A DNA stretch of 64,000 nt from CAWCDJ01 sp963796485. Lineage in GTDB: Bacteria; Acidobacteriota; Terriglobia; Bryobacterales; Bryobacteraceae. The notes beneath the pieces are model-generated. The model saw nothing but the letters and a program-made list of their open reading frames with translations. It was not told the origin of the DNA and ran no database searches. Positions within the stretch are counted from its first letter, which is position 1. The number at the start of each line of letters is the position of its first letter. Both the position numbers and the translations under genes were made by a program. This document shows positions 24,114 to 33,352 of this stretch, piece after piece. The stretch covers positions 186,001 to 250,000 of the forward strand of contig CAWCLV010000006.1 in assembly GCA_963796485.1 (NCBI GenBank), given 5' to 3'.

Positions 24114-25409
24114 ATGGAAATTTATAGCGCGCGCCGCGTCTGGATGATCGCCAGCGTGGCTGCAATGGGCGGCCTCCTGTTCGGCTACGACTGGGTCGTC
24201 ATAGGCGGCGCAAAGCCGTTCTACGAGAAGTTTTTTCAGCTCCAAAGCGAACAGCTGATCGGATGGGCCAACAGCTGCGCGCTGCTCGGCTGCCTGATCG
24301 GCTCGATATTCGCGGGCGTGGCCAGCGACCGCTACGGGCGCAAGAAATTGCTCGTGCTCGCGGCCGCGCTGTTCGCCGTATCCTCCGTGCTCACCGGGTG
24401 GGCGCAGACTTTCACCATGTTCGTCATCTGGCGAATCTGGGGCGGCGTGGCCATCGGGATCGCGTCGAATGTTTCGCCGGTTTATATCGCGGAAATCAGC
24501 CCGGCGGAACTGCGAGGGCGGATGGTATCGCTGAACCAGTTGACGATCGTGGTGGGAATCCTCGCGGCGCAGGTGGCGAACTGGCTGATCGCGCAGAAAG
24601 TGCCGGACGGTGCGACGGCGGAGATGATCCGGCAGTCCTGGAACGGGCAGTTGGGCTGGCGATGGATGTTCACGGCGGTCGCGGTGCCTGCGCTGGTGTT
24701 TCTGGTGGGGGCGCTGTTCATTCCCGAAAGCCCTCGGTGGAAGGGTAGGGTAGGGCTCCCGGCCTGCCCGCTTTTCAATTCAAAACCGGGCAGGCCAGGA
24801 GGCCTGCCCCACAAGTTACTCCTGATCGGCATCGTGCTGGCGGTATTGCAGCAGTGGTCGGGCATCAACGTCATCTTCAACTATGCCGAGGAGATCTACC
24901 GCAGCGCCGGCTACGGGGTGAGCGATACCCTCTTTAATATCGTGATCACCGGCGCCATCAACCTGGTCTTTACGCTGGTGGCGATGGGCTTCGTAGACCG
25001 GCTGGGAAGGCGCACGCTCATGCTCGCCGGCTGTGCCGGGATCGGGCTTTCGCATCTGCTGGTCGGGCTCGCGTATCACTTCGGCCTGAAGGGGCTGCCG
25101 GTGCTGGTCCTCACGCTGGCCACGATCGCCAGTTTCGCCATGACGCTCGGGCCGGTGGCGTGGGTCCTGATTTCCGAGATCTTCCCCAACCGCGTTCGCG
25201 GCACTGCGGTCTCGATCGCCGTCTCGGCGCTATGGATTGCGTGCTTCCTCCTGACCTTCACGTTCCCCGTCCTCAACCGCTGGCTGGGAGCGGCCGGGAC
25301 ATTCTGGCTATACGCGGCGATCTGCGCCGCGGGCTTCGTGTTCATCCTCTTCCACGTGCCCGAGACCAAAGGGAAAACGCTGGAACAGATCGAAAGCGAA
25401 TATGCTTAA
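24114..25409 (+). CDS. MFS sugar-porter transporter with a repeat-derived central loop
   Basis: The 431-residue inner-membrane transporter has the sugar-porter signatures RIWGGVAIGIASNVSPVYIAE with ELRGRM, then PESPRW, QQWSGINVIFNYAEEIY, VDRLGRRTLML and VPETKGKTLEQIE near the C-terminus. It imports a sugar by H+ symport or facilitation. The ATG at 24114 begins MEIYSARRVWMIASVAAMGG, just before helix 1. After PESPRW (Trp209) the usual central cytoplasmic loop is replaced by about 22 residues translated from a GC-rich palindrome (see 24747-24812). The GH2 gene starts inside its last codons. Confidence 0.85.
   Translation: MEIYSARRVWMIASVAAMGGLLFGYDWVVIGGAKPFYEKFFQLQSEQLIGWANSCALLGCLIGSIFAGVASDRYGRKKLLVLAAALFAVSSVLTGWAQTFTMFVIWRIWGGVAIGIASNVSPVYIAEISPAELRGRMVSLNQLTIVVGILAAQVANWLIAQKVPDGATAEMIRQSWNGQLGWRWMFTAVAVPALVFLVGALFIPESPRWKGRVGLPACPLFNSKPGRPGGLPHKLLLIGIVLAVLQQWSGINVIFNYAEEIYRSAGYGVSDTLFNIVITGAINLVFTLVAMGFVDRLGRRTLMLAGCAGIGLSHLLVGLAYHFGLKGLPVLVLTLATIASFAMTLGPVAWVLISEIFPNRVRGTAVSIAVSALWIACFLLTFTFPVLNRWLGAAGTFWLYAAICAAGFVFILFHVPETKGKTLEQIESEYA
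24747..24812. repeat. palindromic repeat, locus B, inside the MFS coding sequence
   Basis: The left arm ends CGGCCTGCCCG at 24770 and the right arm begins CGGGCAGGCCAGGAGGCCT at 24787. The loop CTTTTCAATTCAAAAC is A/T-rich, a different type from locus A. The whole element, including arm imperfections, keeps the reading frame of the transporter open and encodes roughly VGLPACPLFNSKPGRPGGLP (residues 213-232). The core equals the other four copies. Confidence 0.85.
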
Positions 25410-28089
25410 ACGGCTTCTGCTGGCTGCGATCGTCGCATCGCCCGTACTCCTGGCGGGTTCGCATATCCCGCTCGGAGGCACCTGGGAATTCCAACTCGAC
25501 CCGCAAAAAACCGGTCATGCGGAACGCTGGTTCGAACGCCGGCTCGGGCCGGACACCATCTTCCTCCCCGGCAGCACCGATCAGGGCGGTTACGGCGCCA
25601 AGGTCGCGACCCCAGAGAAAGGCTACCTGACCCGGCCCTACAAATATGAAGGGCTCGCCTGGTACCAGAAGGAAGTCGTCATTCCCGAGACGTGGCGCGC
25701 CAGGCACATCACGTTGTATCTCGAGCGGGCCCACTGGTCCACCGAGGTCTGGGTGGACGGCAAGAGCCTGGGGACCAGCGACAGCCTCACCACACCCCAC
25801 GAGTACGACCTGAGCGACGCCATGACGCCGGGCCGCCACCGCATCACGATCTGCGTGGATAACCGCTACCTGGTCGATATCGGCCGCGACGGCCACAGTT
25901 TCGCCGAACACACCCAGACCAACTGGAACGGGGTGGTCGGCGCTATCGAACTGCGTGCCACGGCGCCGGTATGGATCGATTCGGTGGCGGTCTACCCCGC
26001 GGAACCGGGCATGCTTCGCGCCGAAATCGAACTCCGCAACCGGACCGGCTCGCCGGTCGGGGCGGACCTGACGGCCGATATTCCGGGGATCAGCCACAGC
26101 TCCACGGATGCGGTGATCGCGGGAACGCAGAAGATCGAAATGCGGATCTCCGTCAAAGGCGCGAAGCTGTGGGACGAGTACGAACCCAACCTGTACAGCC
26201 TCGACCTGCGGCTCACGTCGCGCGCGGGAGCGGAGGCGGTATCCACCACCATCGGAGTCCGGCAGATCGCCACGCGCGGCACGCAGTTCCTGCTGAACGG
26301 GCGGCCCGTTTTTCTGCGCGGCACGCTCGAATGCGCGATTTTTCCGAAGACCGGGTACCCCTCCACGAAGGTGGACGACTGGGCACGGATTTTCCGGATC
26401 GCGCGCACCTACGGGCTGAACGCTTTCCGCTTTCATTCCTGGTGCCCGCCCGAAGCGGCCTTCCTTGCGGCGGACCGGGCCGGCTTCATGCTGCACGTGG
26501 AACTGCCGGTCTGGAACCACACCGTCGGCAAAGATCAGAAGCTCGACGACTATATGCGGGCGGAGGGCTACCGCATCCTGAAGGCGTACGGCAATCATCC
26601 TTCGTTCACGATGATGTGCCTGGGCAATGAGTTGAGCGGCGACGACGTCTTCATGGACAACCTGGTGGCGGAGTTCAAGAAGGCCGACCCGCGGCGCCTC
26701 TACACCTTTTCGGCCGATCATCGCCGCCGCGCGCCGGGAACCACCTCGGACTATTGGGTGACCCAGCAGACCTCGGTAGGCCGTTTGCGCGTCAACGGTA
26801 CGCGCTTCGTCCGCACCATGGACGGGACGGACCACGACTACAGCGATTCCGTAAAGGCGTTCCACCTGCCGCTTGTCACCCACGAGATGGGGCAATGGGC
26901 GGTCTACCCCAGCTACGACGAGATCGCGAAGTACAACGGCGTGTTGAAGGCTCGCAATCTCGAGGTCTACCGCGATCAACTGGAATCGCGCGGCATGTTG
27001 GACGAGGCCGAGTGGTTCCAGAAAGCGTCGGGCAAGTTCTCGTGGTCGATTTATAAGGAGGAGATCGAGGCCACGCTGCGCACCCCGGATTACGGCGGCT
27101 TTTTCCTGCTGCAACTCGAAGACTTCCCCGGCCAGGGCGAAGCGCTCGTCGGGCTGCTCGATTCCTTTTGGGACTCGAAAGGCATCCTCACGCCCGAAGA
27201 GTTCCGCCGGTTCTGCGCCGAAACCGTGCCGCTCCTCCGGATGAAGAAGTTCGCCTGGACCAACGACGAGACCTTCACGGCGCAAGCCGAAATCGCCCAT
27301 TACGGCAAGCAGGCCGTGGCGAACGCGGCGGCCGAATGGTCGGCGGTGGACGACAACGGACGCGTGCGTTTTTCGGGAAGCTTCGTGCCTCGGACATTCG
27401 AGACCGGCAGCGTCACGCCGGTGGGCGAGATCTCGATCCCGCTTCGCGCGATAACCACCGCGACCCATCTCACCGTGACCATCCGGATGCGCGACGCGCG
27501 CAACGATTGGGACATCTGGGTCTACCCGGCCAAGGTGGATACCACGCCGGGCGACGTCCTGGTGACCACGGCGTTCGATGCGGCGGCACAGCAGGCGCTG
27601 GCAGCCGGGCGCACCGTGCTGCTCACGGTTCCCAAGGGGCAGAAAGGCGACCACCTGTTCCCGACTCATTTCCTGCCGGTCTTCTGGTCGGACGGTTGGT
27701 TCGCCAGGACGCAGGGGACGCTCGGAATCCTCTGCGACCCGGCGCAACCCGCGCTGGCCAGATTCCCCACGGCGTTTCATAGCCAGTGGCAGTGGTGGGA
27801 ACTCTCGGAAGGGGCAAGCGCCTTCGTCCTGGACGACCTTCCGGCCGGATACCGCCCGCTGGTGCAGGTGATCGACGACCTCCACCGGAACCACAAGCTG
27901 GGCGCGGTGATCGAAGCGAAGGCGGGTAAAGGCAAAGTGCTGGCCACCTCTTTCGACCTGACCAGCGCGTTGGATCAGCGCCCCGTCGCCCGTCAGTTGC
28001 TGCACAGCCTGCTGGCATATGCGAGGAGCGCCGAGTTCCAGCCGCGGGAAACGGTCTCCATGGAAGAGATCGCGAGGCTGCTGCGGTGA
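25402..28089 (+). CDS. secreted GH2-family glycoside hydrolase
   Basis: The 895-residue protein starts with a signal peptide (MLKRLLLAAIVASPVLLAG). A sugar-binding jelly-roll (IPLGGTWEFQLDPQ, WYQKEVVIPETW, LYLERAHWSTEVWVDG) and an immunoglobulin-like domain precede a TIM barrel. The acid/base glutamate is in MMCLGNELSG (Glu410) and the nucleophile candidate is in LVTHEMGQW (Glu495). RGTLECAIFPKTGYPS is the barrel entry. Beta-galactosidase, beta-glucuronidase or beta-mannosidase activity are options within the family. The start overlaps the MFS stop by 8 bases, so the porter and hydrolase are coupled. Confidence 0.85.
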   Translation: MLKRLLLAAIVASPVLLAGSHIPLGGTWEFQLDPQKTGHAERWFERRLGPDTIFLPGSTDQGGYGAKVATPEKGYLTRPYKYEGLAWYQKEVVIPETWRARHITLYLERAHWSTEVWVDGKSLGTSDSLTTPHEYDLSDAMTPGRHRITICVDNRYLVDIGRDGHSFAEHTQTNWNGVVGAIELRATAPVWIDSVAVYPAEPGMLRAEIELRNRTGSPVGADLTADIPGISHSSTDAVIAGTQKIEMRISVKGAKLWDEYEPNLYSLDLRLTSRAGAEAVSTTIGVRQIATRGTQFLLNGRPVFLRGTLECAIFPKTGYPSTKVDDWARIFRIARTYGLNAFRFHSWCPPEAAFLAADRAGFMLHVELPVWNHTVGKDQKLDDYMRAEGYRILKAYGNHPSFTMMCLGNELSGDDVFMDNLVAEFKKADPRRLYTFSADHRRRAPGTTSDYWVTQQTSVGRLRVNGTRFVRTMDGTDHDYSDSVKAFHLPLVTHEMGQWAVYPSYDEIAKYNGVLKARNLEVYRDQLESRGMLDEAEWFQKASGKFSWSIYKEEIEATLRTPDYGGFFLLQLEDFPGQGEALVGLLDSFWDSKGILTPEEFRRFCAETVPLLRMKKFAWTNDETFTAQAEIAHYGKQAVANAAAEWSAVDDNGRVRFSGSFVPRTFETGSVTPVGEISIPLRAITTATHLTVTIRMRDARNDWDIWVYPAKVDTTPGDVLVTTAFDAAAQQALAAGRTVLLTVPKGQKGDHLFPTHFLPVFWSDGWFARTQGTLGILCDPAQPALARFPTAFHSQWQWWELSEGASAFVLDDLPAGYRPLVQVIDDLHRNHKLGAVIEAKAGKGKVLATSFDLTSALDQRPVARQLLHSLLAYARSAEFQPRETVSMEEIARLLR

Positions 28090-28919
28090 TGAAAGAGCAG
28101 CGGGTCCAGGCCAACGGCGTGGAACTGGCCGTGTGGACCCGGGAAGGCGAGGGACCGCCGCTCGTCTTCGTGCATGCCACCGGCTTTCACGGACGGTGTT
28201 GGGACCAGGTGATCCGCAGGCTGCCCGGCCGGCGCGCAATCGCGCCCGATATGCGCGGGCACGGCCGGAGCACGAAACCGGCGCCTCCCTACGATTGGAT
28301 GTCGTTCGCCAAAGACCTGGCGGCGCTCGAGATCGAAGGCGCCATCGGCATCGGCCACTCGATGGGCGGGCATTCGGTCGCGGCCGCGGCGGCGCTACGG
28401 CCGGGCATGTTCCGCGCCCTGTTTCTGATCGACCCCACCATCTTCCGCCGCGGCCATTACGGCCCGCCCGAGGACTGGAGTTTCATTGCGCGGCGCCGGG
28501 CGGCGTGGAGTTCGCCCGAAGAAATGTTCGAACGGTTCAAAGACCGTGCGCCGTTCGCCACCTGGGACCCGCTGGTGCTGCGCGACTACTGCAATTACGG
28601 GGTGCTCAAAGATGGGCAGCTAGCCTGTCCGCCTGAGGTCGAAGCTTCGATCTACACTCACGCGAATGCGCCCGGCGTGTGGTTCGATGTGGGCGCCATC
28701 CAGGTCCCGGTGACCGTGTTGCGCGCGGGACAGCCGTGGGTTCCGGGGGAGCGCCATCTCGGCGCGTCGCCGACGGATCCGCATCTGGCTTTGAGGTTTC
28801 CGAACGCGCGCGATCTCCTGCTTGCCGGGCGCAATCATTACCTCCCGATGGAATCGCCGGAGCTGATCGCTGGGCTTACCGCGCAAATCGCGGAAACCGG
28901 CGGATTCGCGCAGCTCTAA
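28089..28919 (+). CDS. alpha/beta hydrolase
   Basis: The 276-residue protein is a classic alpha/beta hydrolase: VFVHATGFHGRCW forms the oxyanion loop, GIGHSMGGHS contains Ser91, and the C-terminal GRNHYLPME supplies the His. DMRGHGRSTKP is the usual HGxS region. No signal peptide is present. The ATG overlaps the GH2 stop by one base (TGATG), so it belongs to the same operon; a GTG one codon earlier is also in frame. Substrate is unknown; an ester or lactone linked to the GH2 product is conceivable but unproven. Confidence 0.85.
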   Translation: MKEQRVQANGVELAVWTREGEGPPLVFVHATGFHGRCWDQVIRRLPGRRAIAPDMRGHGRSTKPAPPYDWMSFAKDLAALEIEGAIGIGHSMGGHSVAAAAALRPGMFRALFLIDPTIFRRGHYGPPEDWSFIARRRAAWSSPEEMFERFKDRAPFATWDPLVLRDYCNYGVLKDGQLACPPEVEASIYTHANAPGVWFDVGAIQVPVTVLRAGQPWVPGERHLGASPTDPHLALRFPNARDLLLAGRNHYLPMESPELIAGLTAQIAETGGFAQL

Positions 28920-29041
28920 CGCATGCCAATTTCCGCTTGCCGAACACCTGCAAATTGCGGGGCGGACGTCCTCGTCCGCTCCACTCGACTTCCGCCGAAT
29001 CCCGCGATTGCAAGAAACCAAGCGACTTCGACCTCTCTCGG

Positions 29042-29080
29042 TGGGGTAGGCCTCCTGGCCTGGCCTCCTGGCCTGCCCCC
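29042..29080. repeat. palindromic repeat, locus C1 (partial, tandem)
   Basis: GTAGGCCTCCTGGCCT is followed at once by GGCCTCCTGGCCTGCCCC, so the core occurs twice head-to-tail without the opposite arm. This looks like a rearranged or truncated copy of the dispersed palindrome. Confidence 0.7.
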
Positions 29081-29192
29081 TAAGCCGGGCGGAAGCCCGG
29101 CCCCCTTTTCCCTGCGCCACCTTCGCGATTCCGCTGAGCCGGATCCTCCACATCCGCGGCGGCAAAGTCGAAAAAGACGAGCGCATCCGCCA

Positions 29193-29276
29193 GGTAGGGT
29201 AGGCTTCCTGGTAGGCCTCCTGGCCTGCCCGGTTTTATAAAGTCAAAAGCGAGCAGGCCGGGAGGCCTGCTCCACA
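29193..29276. repeat. palindromic repeat, locus C2
   Basis: The left side carries GTAGGCTTCCT and then GTAGGCCTCCTGGCCTGCCC, and the right arm is GAGCAGGCCGGGAGGCCTGC. The A/T loop GGTTTTATAAAGTCAAAAGC is similar to that of locus B. On the minus strand it reads KPGRPGGLP in the open frame, the same frame used in the MFS gene. Confidence 0.75.
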
Positions 29277-29453
29277 GAAACAGCGCTTTCTCCGGCCCGT
29301 CCAGGCTGCTGCGCCACACCACCAGTTTCTGCCCTTCCTTCACGTCCACCACGTCCATCGACGGTCAGACATCCAACTGCTTGATCCCCGGCGGTTCCCG
29401 GCGCCTGCTGCCGGAGTGTGGATGCGAAATTGTTGCTAATCTGAACCTTCCCT

Positions 29454-30929
29454 ATGCCTGACGACCTGGCACCTTCGCCGGAAGATTTCAGGGCCATGTG
29501 CCTGCGCGCGGTCGATGTGGCCGCCGCCTATTACCGGGATCTGCCCTCCCGCCCCGTTTTGCAGCCCGTCACTTCGGTGGCGGTCCGCGAACTCCTCGAC
29601 GAGCCCCTGCCCCGCTCCGGGACCTCTTTCGACACGCTGCTCCGGACCTTTGAGGACGTGATCGTCCGCTACAGCCGCCACAACGGCCACCCCCGGTTCT
29701 TCGGGTATGTCGCCTCTCCCGGCACGCCCCTGGCGTCCATCGGGAGCATGCTCGCCGCGGCCCTGAATATTAATGTGACTGCCTGGCGCTCGGCTCCGGC
29801 GGCCGCCGAGATGGAGCACCTTACCATCAACTGGCTGAAGGAGATGCTGGGGTATCCGCGCGAGGCCATCGGGCTGTTCACCAGCGGCGGGTCCATGGCG
29901 AACTTTGCCGGCCTGGCAGCGGCCCGCAGTTCCAGGGCCGGGGTCAACGTGGTGCGCGACGGAGTTGCCGCCGCGGGGCGTCCCCTGCGCGTCTACGTCT
30001 CGGAGCAGGGCCACTTTTCAGTGGCCAAAGCCGCGGGGATGCTGGGGCTCGGCGAGGCCAATGTACGGGCGGTCCGCACCGACGACCGGCTTCGGATCGA
30101 CGTCGAAGAGCTGGAGCGGCTCATCACCGAAGATGCTGCGGCCGGATTCCTGCCACTCTCGGTGGTGGCAAACGCCGGAACGACTGCTACCGGCGCGTTC
30201 GACCCGATAAGCGATGTCGCCGCCGTCGCCGGGCGCCACAACCTCTGGCTCCACGTGGATGCTGCGTACGGCGGCTTCGCGGCCCTCGCGCCCTCGGTCC
30301 GCGGGCTGTTTGAAGGTATCGAAGCGGCCGACTCGATCGCCCTCGATCCGCACAAGTGGCTTTATTTGCCCGTGGGCTGCGGCTGCGTGCTGTATCGCGA
30401 CCCGGCGTCCGCGCGGGCGGCCTTCAGCCACGACGCCGACTACACGCGCCCCATTGGCCTGGAGCGCGACGAGGCCTTCGCGTTCTGGGATTACGGCCCC
30501 GAGCTCTCGCGGCCATTCCGGGCGCTGGATGTGTGGCTTCTTATGAAGTTCGCCGGCGCTGCCGCGCTGGGCGAGGCGATCGAACGCAATATCGCCTGTG
30601 CGAAACACCTGGAATGCCTGGTGAAGGCCGGAAGCGATTTTGAGATGCTCGCGCCGGTCGAGCTATCGGTCTTCTGCTTCCGCCACAAACCCGAGGGTTT
30701 CGCCGGAGACCTGAACGAGTGGAACGAGCGCGTTCTGCTGGAGCTTCAGCGGCAGGGCAGCAGCTATCTCTCGAATGCGATGGTAAGGGGAAAGTTCGCG
30801 CTCCGCGGCTGCGTGTTGAACTACCGCACGACGGAGCGCGATATGGAAATCCTTTTGGAGGACGTGCGCAGGGCCGCCCGCTCCGCTACACGTCCAGATT
30901 CTTCACGTCCAGCGCATTCTCTTCGATGA
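29454..30929 (+). CDS. group II PLP-dependent amino-acid decarboxylase
   Basis: The 491-residue protein matches aromatic-L-amino-acid/tyrosine/DABA decarboxylases. HPRFFGYVASPGTPLASIG is the substrate-entry segment, FTSGGSMANFAGLAAAR the cofactor phosphate loop, WLHVDAAYGGF holds the PLP-contacting Asp, and DPHKWLYLP carries the Schiff-base Lys301. It makes an amine from an unknown amino acid. The family's usual end (ERDMEILLEDVRRAA) is followed by an extra Arg/Ser-rich tail that runs 44 bases into the convergent gyrB gene, suggesting that the original stop was lost. Confidence 0.85.
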   Translation: MPDDLAPSPEDFRAMCLRAVDVAAAYYRDLPSRPVLQPVTSVAVRELLDEPLPRSGTSFDTLLRTFEDVIVRYSRHNGHPRFFGYVASPGTPLASIGSMLAAALNINVTAWRSAPAAAEMEHLTINWLKEMLGYPREAIGLFTSGGSMANFAGLAAARSSRAGVNVVRDGVAAAGRPLRVYVSEQGHFSVAKAAGMLGLGEANVRAVRTDDRLRIDVEELERLITEDAAAGFLPLSVVANAGTTATGAFDPISDVAAVAGRHNLWLHVDAAYGGFAALAPSVRGLFEGIEAADSIALDPHKWLYLPVGCGCVLYRDPASARAAFSHDADYTRPIGLERDEAFAFWDYGPELSRPFRALDVWLLMKFAGAAALGEAIERNIACAKHLECLVKAGSDFEMLAPVELSVFCFRHKPEGFAGDLNEWNERVLLELQRQGSSYLSNAMVRGKFALRGCVLNYRTTERDMEILLEDVRRAARSATRPDSSRPAHSLR

Positions 30930-33330
30930 ATTTGCGCCGGCTCTCCACATCCTCGCCCATGAGCGTGGAGAACATGATCTCGCTCTCGTCCAGGTCTTCC
31001 AGCTTCACCTGGAGCAGAGTCCGCTTTTCCGGGTTCATGGTGGTGTCGGCGAGTTGCTCGGCGTTCATTTCCCCCAGCCCCTTGTACCGTTGCACCGAAG
31101 CGTCGCGCTTGCCTTCTTCCTTGACGTAATTCACCAGCTCGATCCAGTTCGGCTGCGGCGTGCGGTGCTCGTTCTTCACCACCACGAACGGCGGTTCGTT
31201 GTAGCGCGCCACCGTTCGAGCCAGCGTACGGAAGCGGCGGAATTCAGGCTGCGAAGCCAGCGTCAGGCCGATCGCTCGCTCGGCATTGGTCGAATCGTGG
31301 TAAACCACCGCCCAGGAGAAGTGCTCTTCGTCGCGCCGCATTTCGGGTTTCAGCCCGAGCGCCTTGACTGCTTCGAATACCGGCTTCAGATTAACTTCTT
31401 CCTGAAACTCCGCCTTGTGGTCAATCCGGAACTCGATATTGGAAAGAATCTCTACCACGCGCGGGTCGCGCAGCCGCCGCTCCACCTTATGAAACATCTG
31501 CTCGTACTCGTCCAGGTTGAGCAGAAAGGCCCGCAACTCCTGCCCTTCGAGCACCAATGTTGCCGCGGAGCCATTCCCGGGCGAATGAATCTCCAGTTGC
31601 AGGTTCTCGGTCGCGCGGCGCATGATCTCGCGCGTGAATTCCTTCTCGTCTTTGATGTACTTCTCGCTCTTGCCCTTTTTGATGCGGTAGAGCGGCGGCT
31701 GCGCAATGTACACGCGGTCCCGTTTAATCAGCTCCTGCATGTGGCGGAAGAAGAACGTGAGCAGCAGCGTGCGGATGTGCGAGCCGTCCACGTCCGCGTC
31801 CGTCATGATGATGATTTTGCCGTAGCGGATTTTGGTCGGGTCGAAATCGTCCTTGCCGATCCCGGTTCCGAGCGCCGTGATCAGGGTGCGGATTTCTTCG
31901 TGGCCCAGCATTTTATCGTAGCGGGCCTTCTCGACATTGAGGATCTTTCCCTTGAGCGGGAGGATCGCCTGAAACCTGCGGTCGCGGCCCTGTTTGGCGG
32001 TGCCGCCGGCCGATTCGCCTTCCACCAGGAACAACTCGCAGCGCTCGGGATCGCGCTCCTGGCAATCCGCCAGCTTATGAGGCATGCCGCCTGATTCGAG
32101 GGCGCCTTTGCGCCGCGTGAGGTCGCGCGCCTTGCGAGCCGCCTCGCGGGCCCGTGACGCTTCAATCGCCTTACCCACGATCTTGCGCCCGACCGTGGCG
32201 TTCTTGTCGAAGTACTCGCCCAGCTTCTCGTTGACGAACTGCGTCATGTGGCCGGCAATATCGCTGTTGAGCTTGCCCTTGGTCTGGCCTTCGAACTGCG
32301 GCTGCGGCACTTTGACGCTGACCACCGCCGTGAGACCTTCGCGGACGTCGTCTCCGCTGAGGTTCTCCTTGACGTCCTTGAAAAGCCCCTGCTGCTGGCC
32401 AAATGCATTGATGGTGCGGGTAAGCGCCGTGCGGAAGCCGGTCAAATGCGTGCCACCATCCACCGTGTTGATGTTGTTCGCGAAGCTGGAGACGTTTTCC
32501 GAGTAGCCGTCGTTGTATTGCAGCGCCACTTCCATGGTCAACTGGCCGTTGTTCGGCATGTCCCGCTCGGCCTCGAAGTGGATAGGCTTCTCGTGCAGAA
32601 CCTGCTTGCCGCGGTTGAGCAGCTTCACAAATTCCGCGATGCCGCCGCTGAACTGGTATTCGTTGACCTTCTCGGGGTCTGTGCGCTCATCCGTCAGGAC
32701 AATCTTCAGACCCTTGTTGAGGAACGCGAGCTGCCGGAGACGCGTAGCCAGGGTGTCGTAATTGAAAACCTGCATCTCCAGGATGGAGGTGTCCGGCTTG
32801 AAGGTGACGCGAGTTCCCGTCTTGCGCCCGGCTTTGCCGGCTTTTGCCAGCGGGGCCTTCGGAATGCCGCAGGAGTATTCCTGCTGCCAGGTGTAGCCGT
32901 CCCGCCAGATCTCCAGTTCCAACCGTTCGGAGAGCGCGTTGACGCAGCTCACGCCGACGCCGTGCAAGCCGCCGGAAACTTTGTAGCTCTTGGAATCGAA
33001 CTTGCCCCCGGCATGCAGCTTGGTCATGACGACCTGGGCCGCCGATACGCCTTCCTCCTCGTGGATATCCACGGGAATGCCGCGGCCATTGTCGATCACG
33101 GTCACCGAGTTGTCGTCGTGAATGACGACGATGACTTCCGTACAGTATCCCGCCAGAGCCTCGTCGACCGAATTGTCGACTACCTCATAAACCAGGTGGT
33201 GCAGCCCCATTTCGCCCGTCGAACCGATATACATCGCCGGTCGCAGACGCACCGCCTCCAGTCCCTCGAGCACCTTGATACTCGTGGAATCATAGACTCC
33301 CGTGGAGCCGGTATTTACATCGTTTGCCAT
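30886..33330 (-). CDS. gyrB: DNA gyrase subunit B
   Basis: The 814-residue ATPase subunit of gyrase introduces negative supercoils with GyrA. GHKL ATPase motifs are EVVDNSVDEALAGYC, VIDNGRGIPVDIHE and GGLHGVGVSCVNALS. The TOPRIM part has LFLVEGESAGGTAKQGRDR, ALGTGIGKDDFD and IIMTDADVDGSHIRTLLL. The C-terminal GyrA-contact motif QRYKGLGEMNAEQL is present. An insertion between residues about 550-740 is typical of many non-enteric GyrB proteins. It lies 22 bases after dnaN in the order dnaA-dnaN-gyrB; recF is not between them. Confidence 0.97.
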   Translation of the reverse strand: MANDVNTGSTGVYDSTSIKVLEGLEAVRLRPAMYIGSTGEMGLHHLVYEVVDNSVDEALAGYCTEVIVVIHDDNSVTVIDNGRGIPVDIHEEEGVSAAQVVMTKLHAGGKFDSKSYKVSGGLHGVGVSCVNALSERLELEIWRDGYTWQQEYSCGIPKAPLAKAGKAGRKTGTRVTFKPDTSILEMQVFNYDTLATRLRQLAFLNKGLKIVLTDERTDPEKVNEYQFSGGIAEFVKLLNRGKQVLHEKPIHFEAERDMPNNGQLTMEVALQYNDGYSENVSSFANNINTVDGGTHLTGFRTALTRTINAFGQQQGLFKDVKENLSGDDVREGLTAVVSVKVPQPQFEGQTKGKLNSDIAGHMTQFVNEKLGEYFDKNATVGRKIVGKAIEASRAREAARKARDLTRRKGALESGGMPHKLADCQERDPERCELFLVEGESAGGTAKQGRDRRFQAILPLKGKILNVEKARYDKMLGHEEIRTLITALGTGIGKDDFDPTKIRYGKIIIMTDADVDGSHIRTLLLTFFFRHMQELIKRDRVYIAQPPLYRIKKGKSEKYIKDEKEFTREIMRRATENLQLEIHSPGNGSAATLVLEGQELRAFLLNLDEYEQMFHKVERRLRDPRVVEILSNIEFRIDHKAEFQEEVNLKPVFEAVKALGLKPEMRRDEEHFSWAVVYHDSTNAERAIGLTLASQPEFRRFRTLARTVARYNEPPFVVVKNEHRTPQPNWIELVNYVKEEGKRDASVQRYKGLGEMNAEQLADTTMNPEKRTLLQVKLEDLDESEIMFSTLMGEDVESRRKFIEENALDVKNLDV

Positions 33331-33352
33331 AGTTCCTTGTTTCGGTAAAACT

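Larger units (their letters stand above)
28920..29453. other. 534-base intergenic region with repeats and possible gene remnants
   Basis: The region holds a tandem partial repeat (29042-29080), a small palindrome GCCGGGCGGAAGCCCGGC at about 29084-29101, a GCGGACGTCCTCGTCCGC palindrome near 28962-28979, and repeat locus C2 (29193-29276). Both flanks of C2 read like protein on the minus strand (DVVDVKEGQKLVVWRSS before and YLADALVFFDF after), and the plus strand just before it reads ILHIRGGKVEKDERIRQ. These may be remnants of one or two small genes, but no start, stop or family supports an intact gene. Confidence 0.4.

Noticed and set aside
29080..29358. Intact 92-residue minus-strand gene.
   Set aside because: The central third is the repeat; no ribosome site or family supports it. 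Only a remnant is reported.
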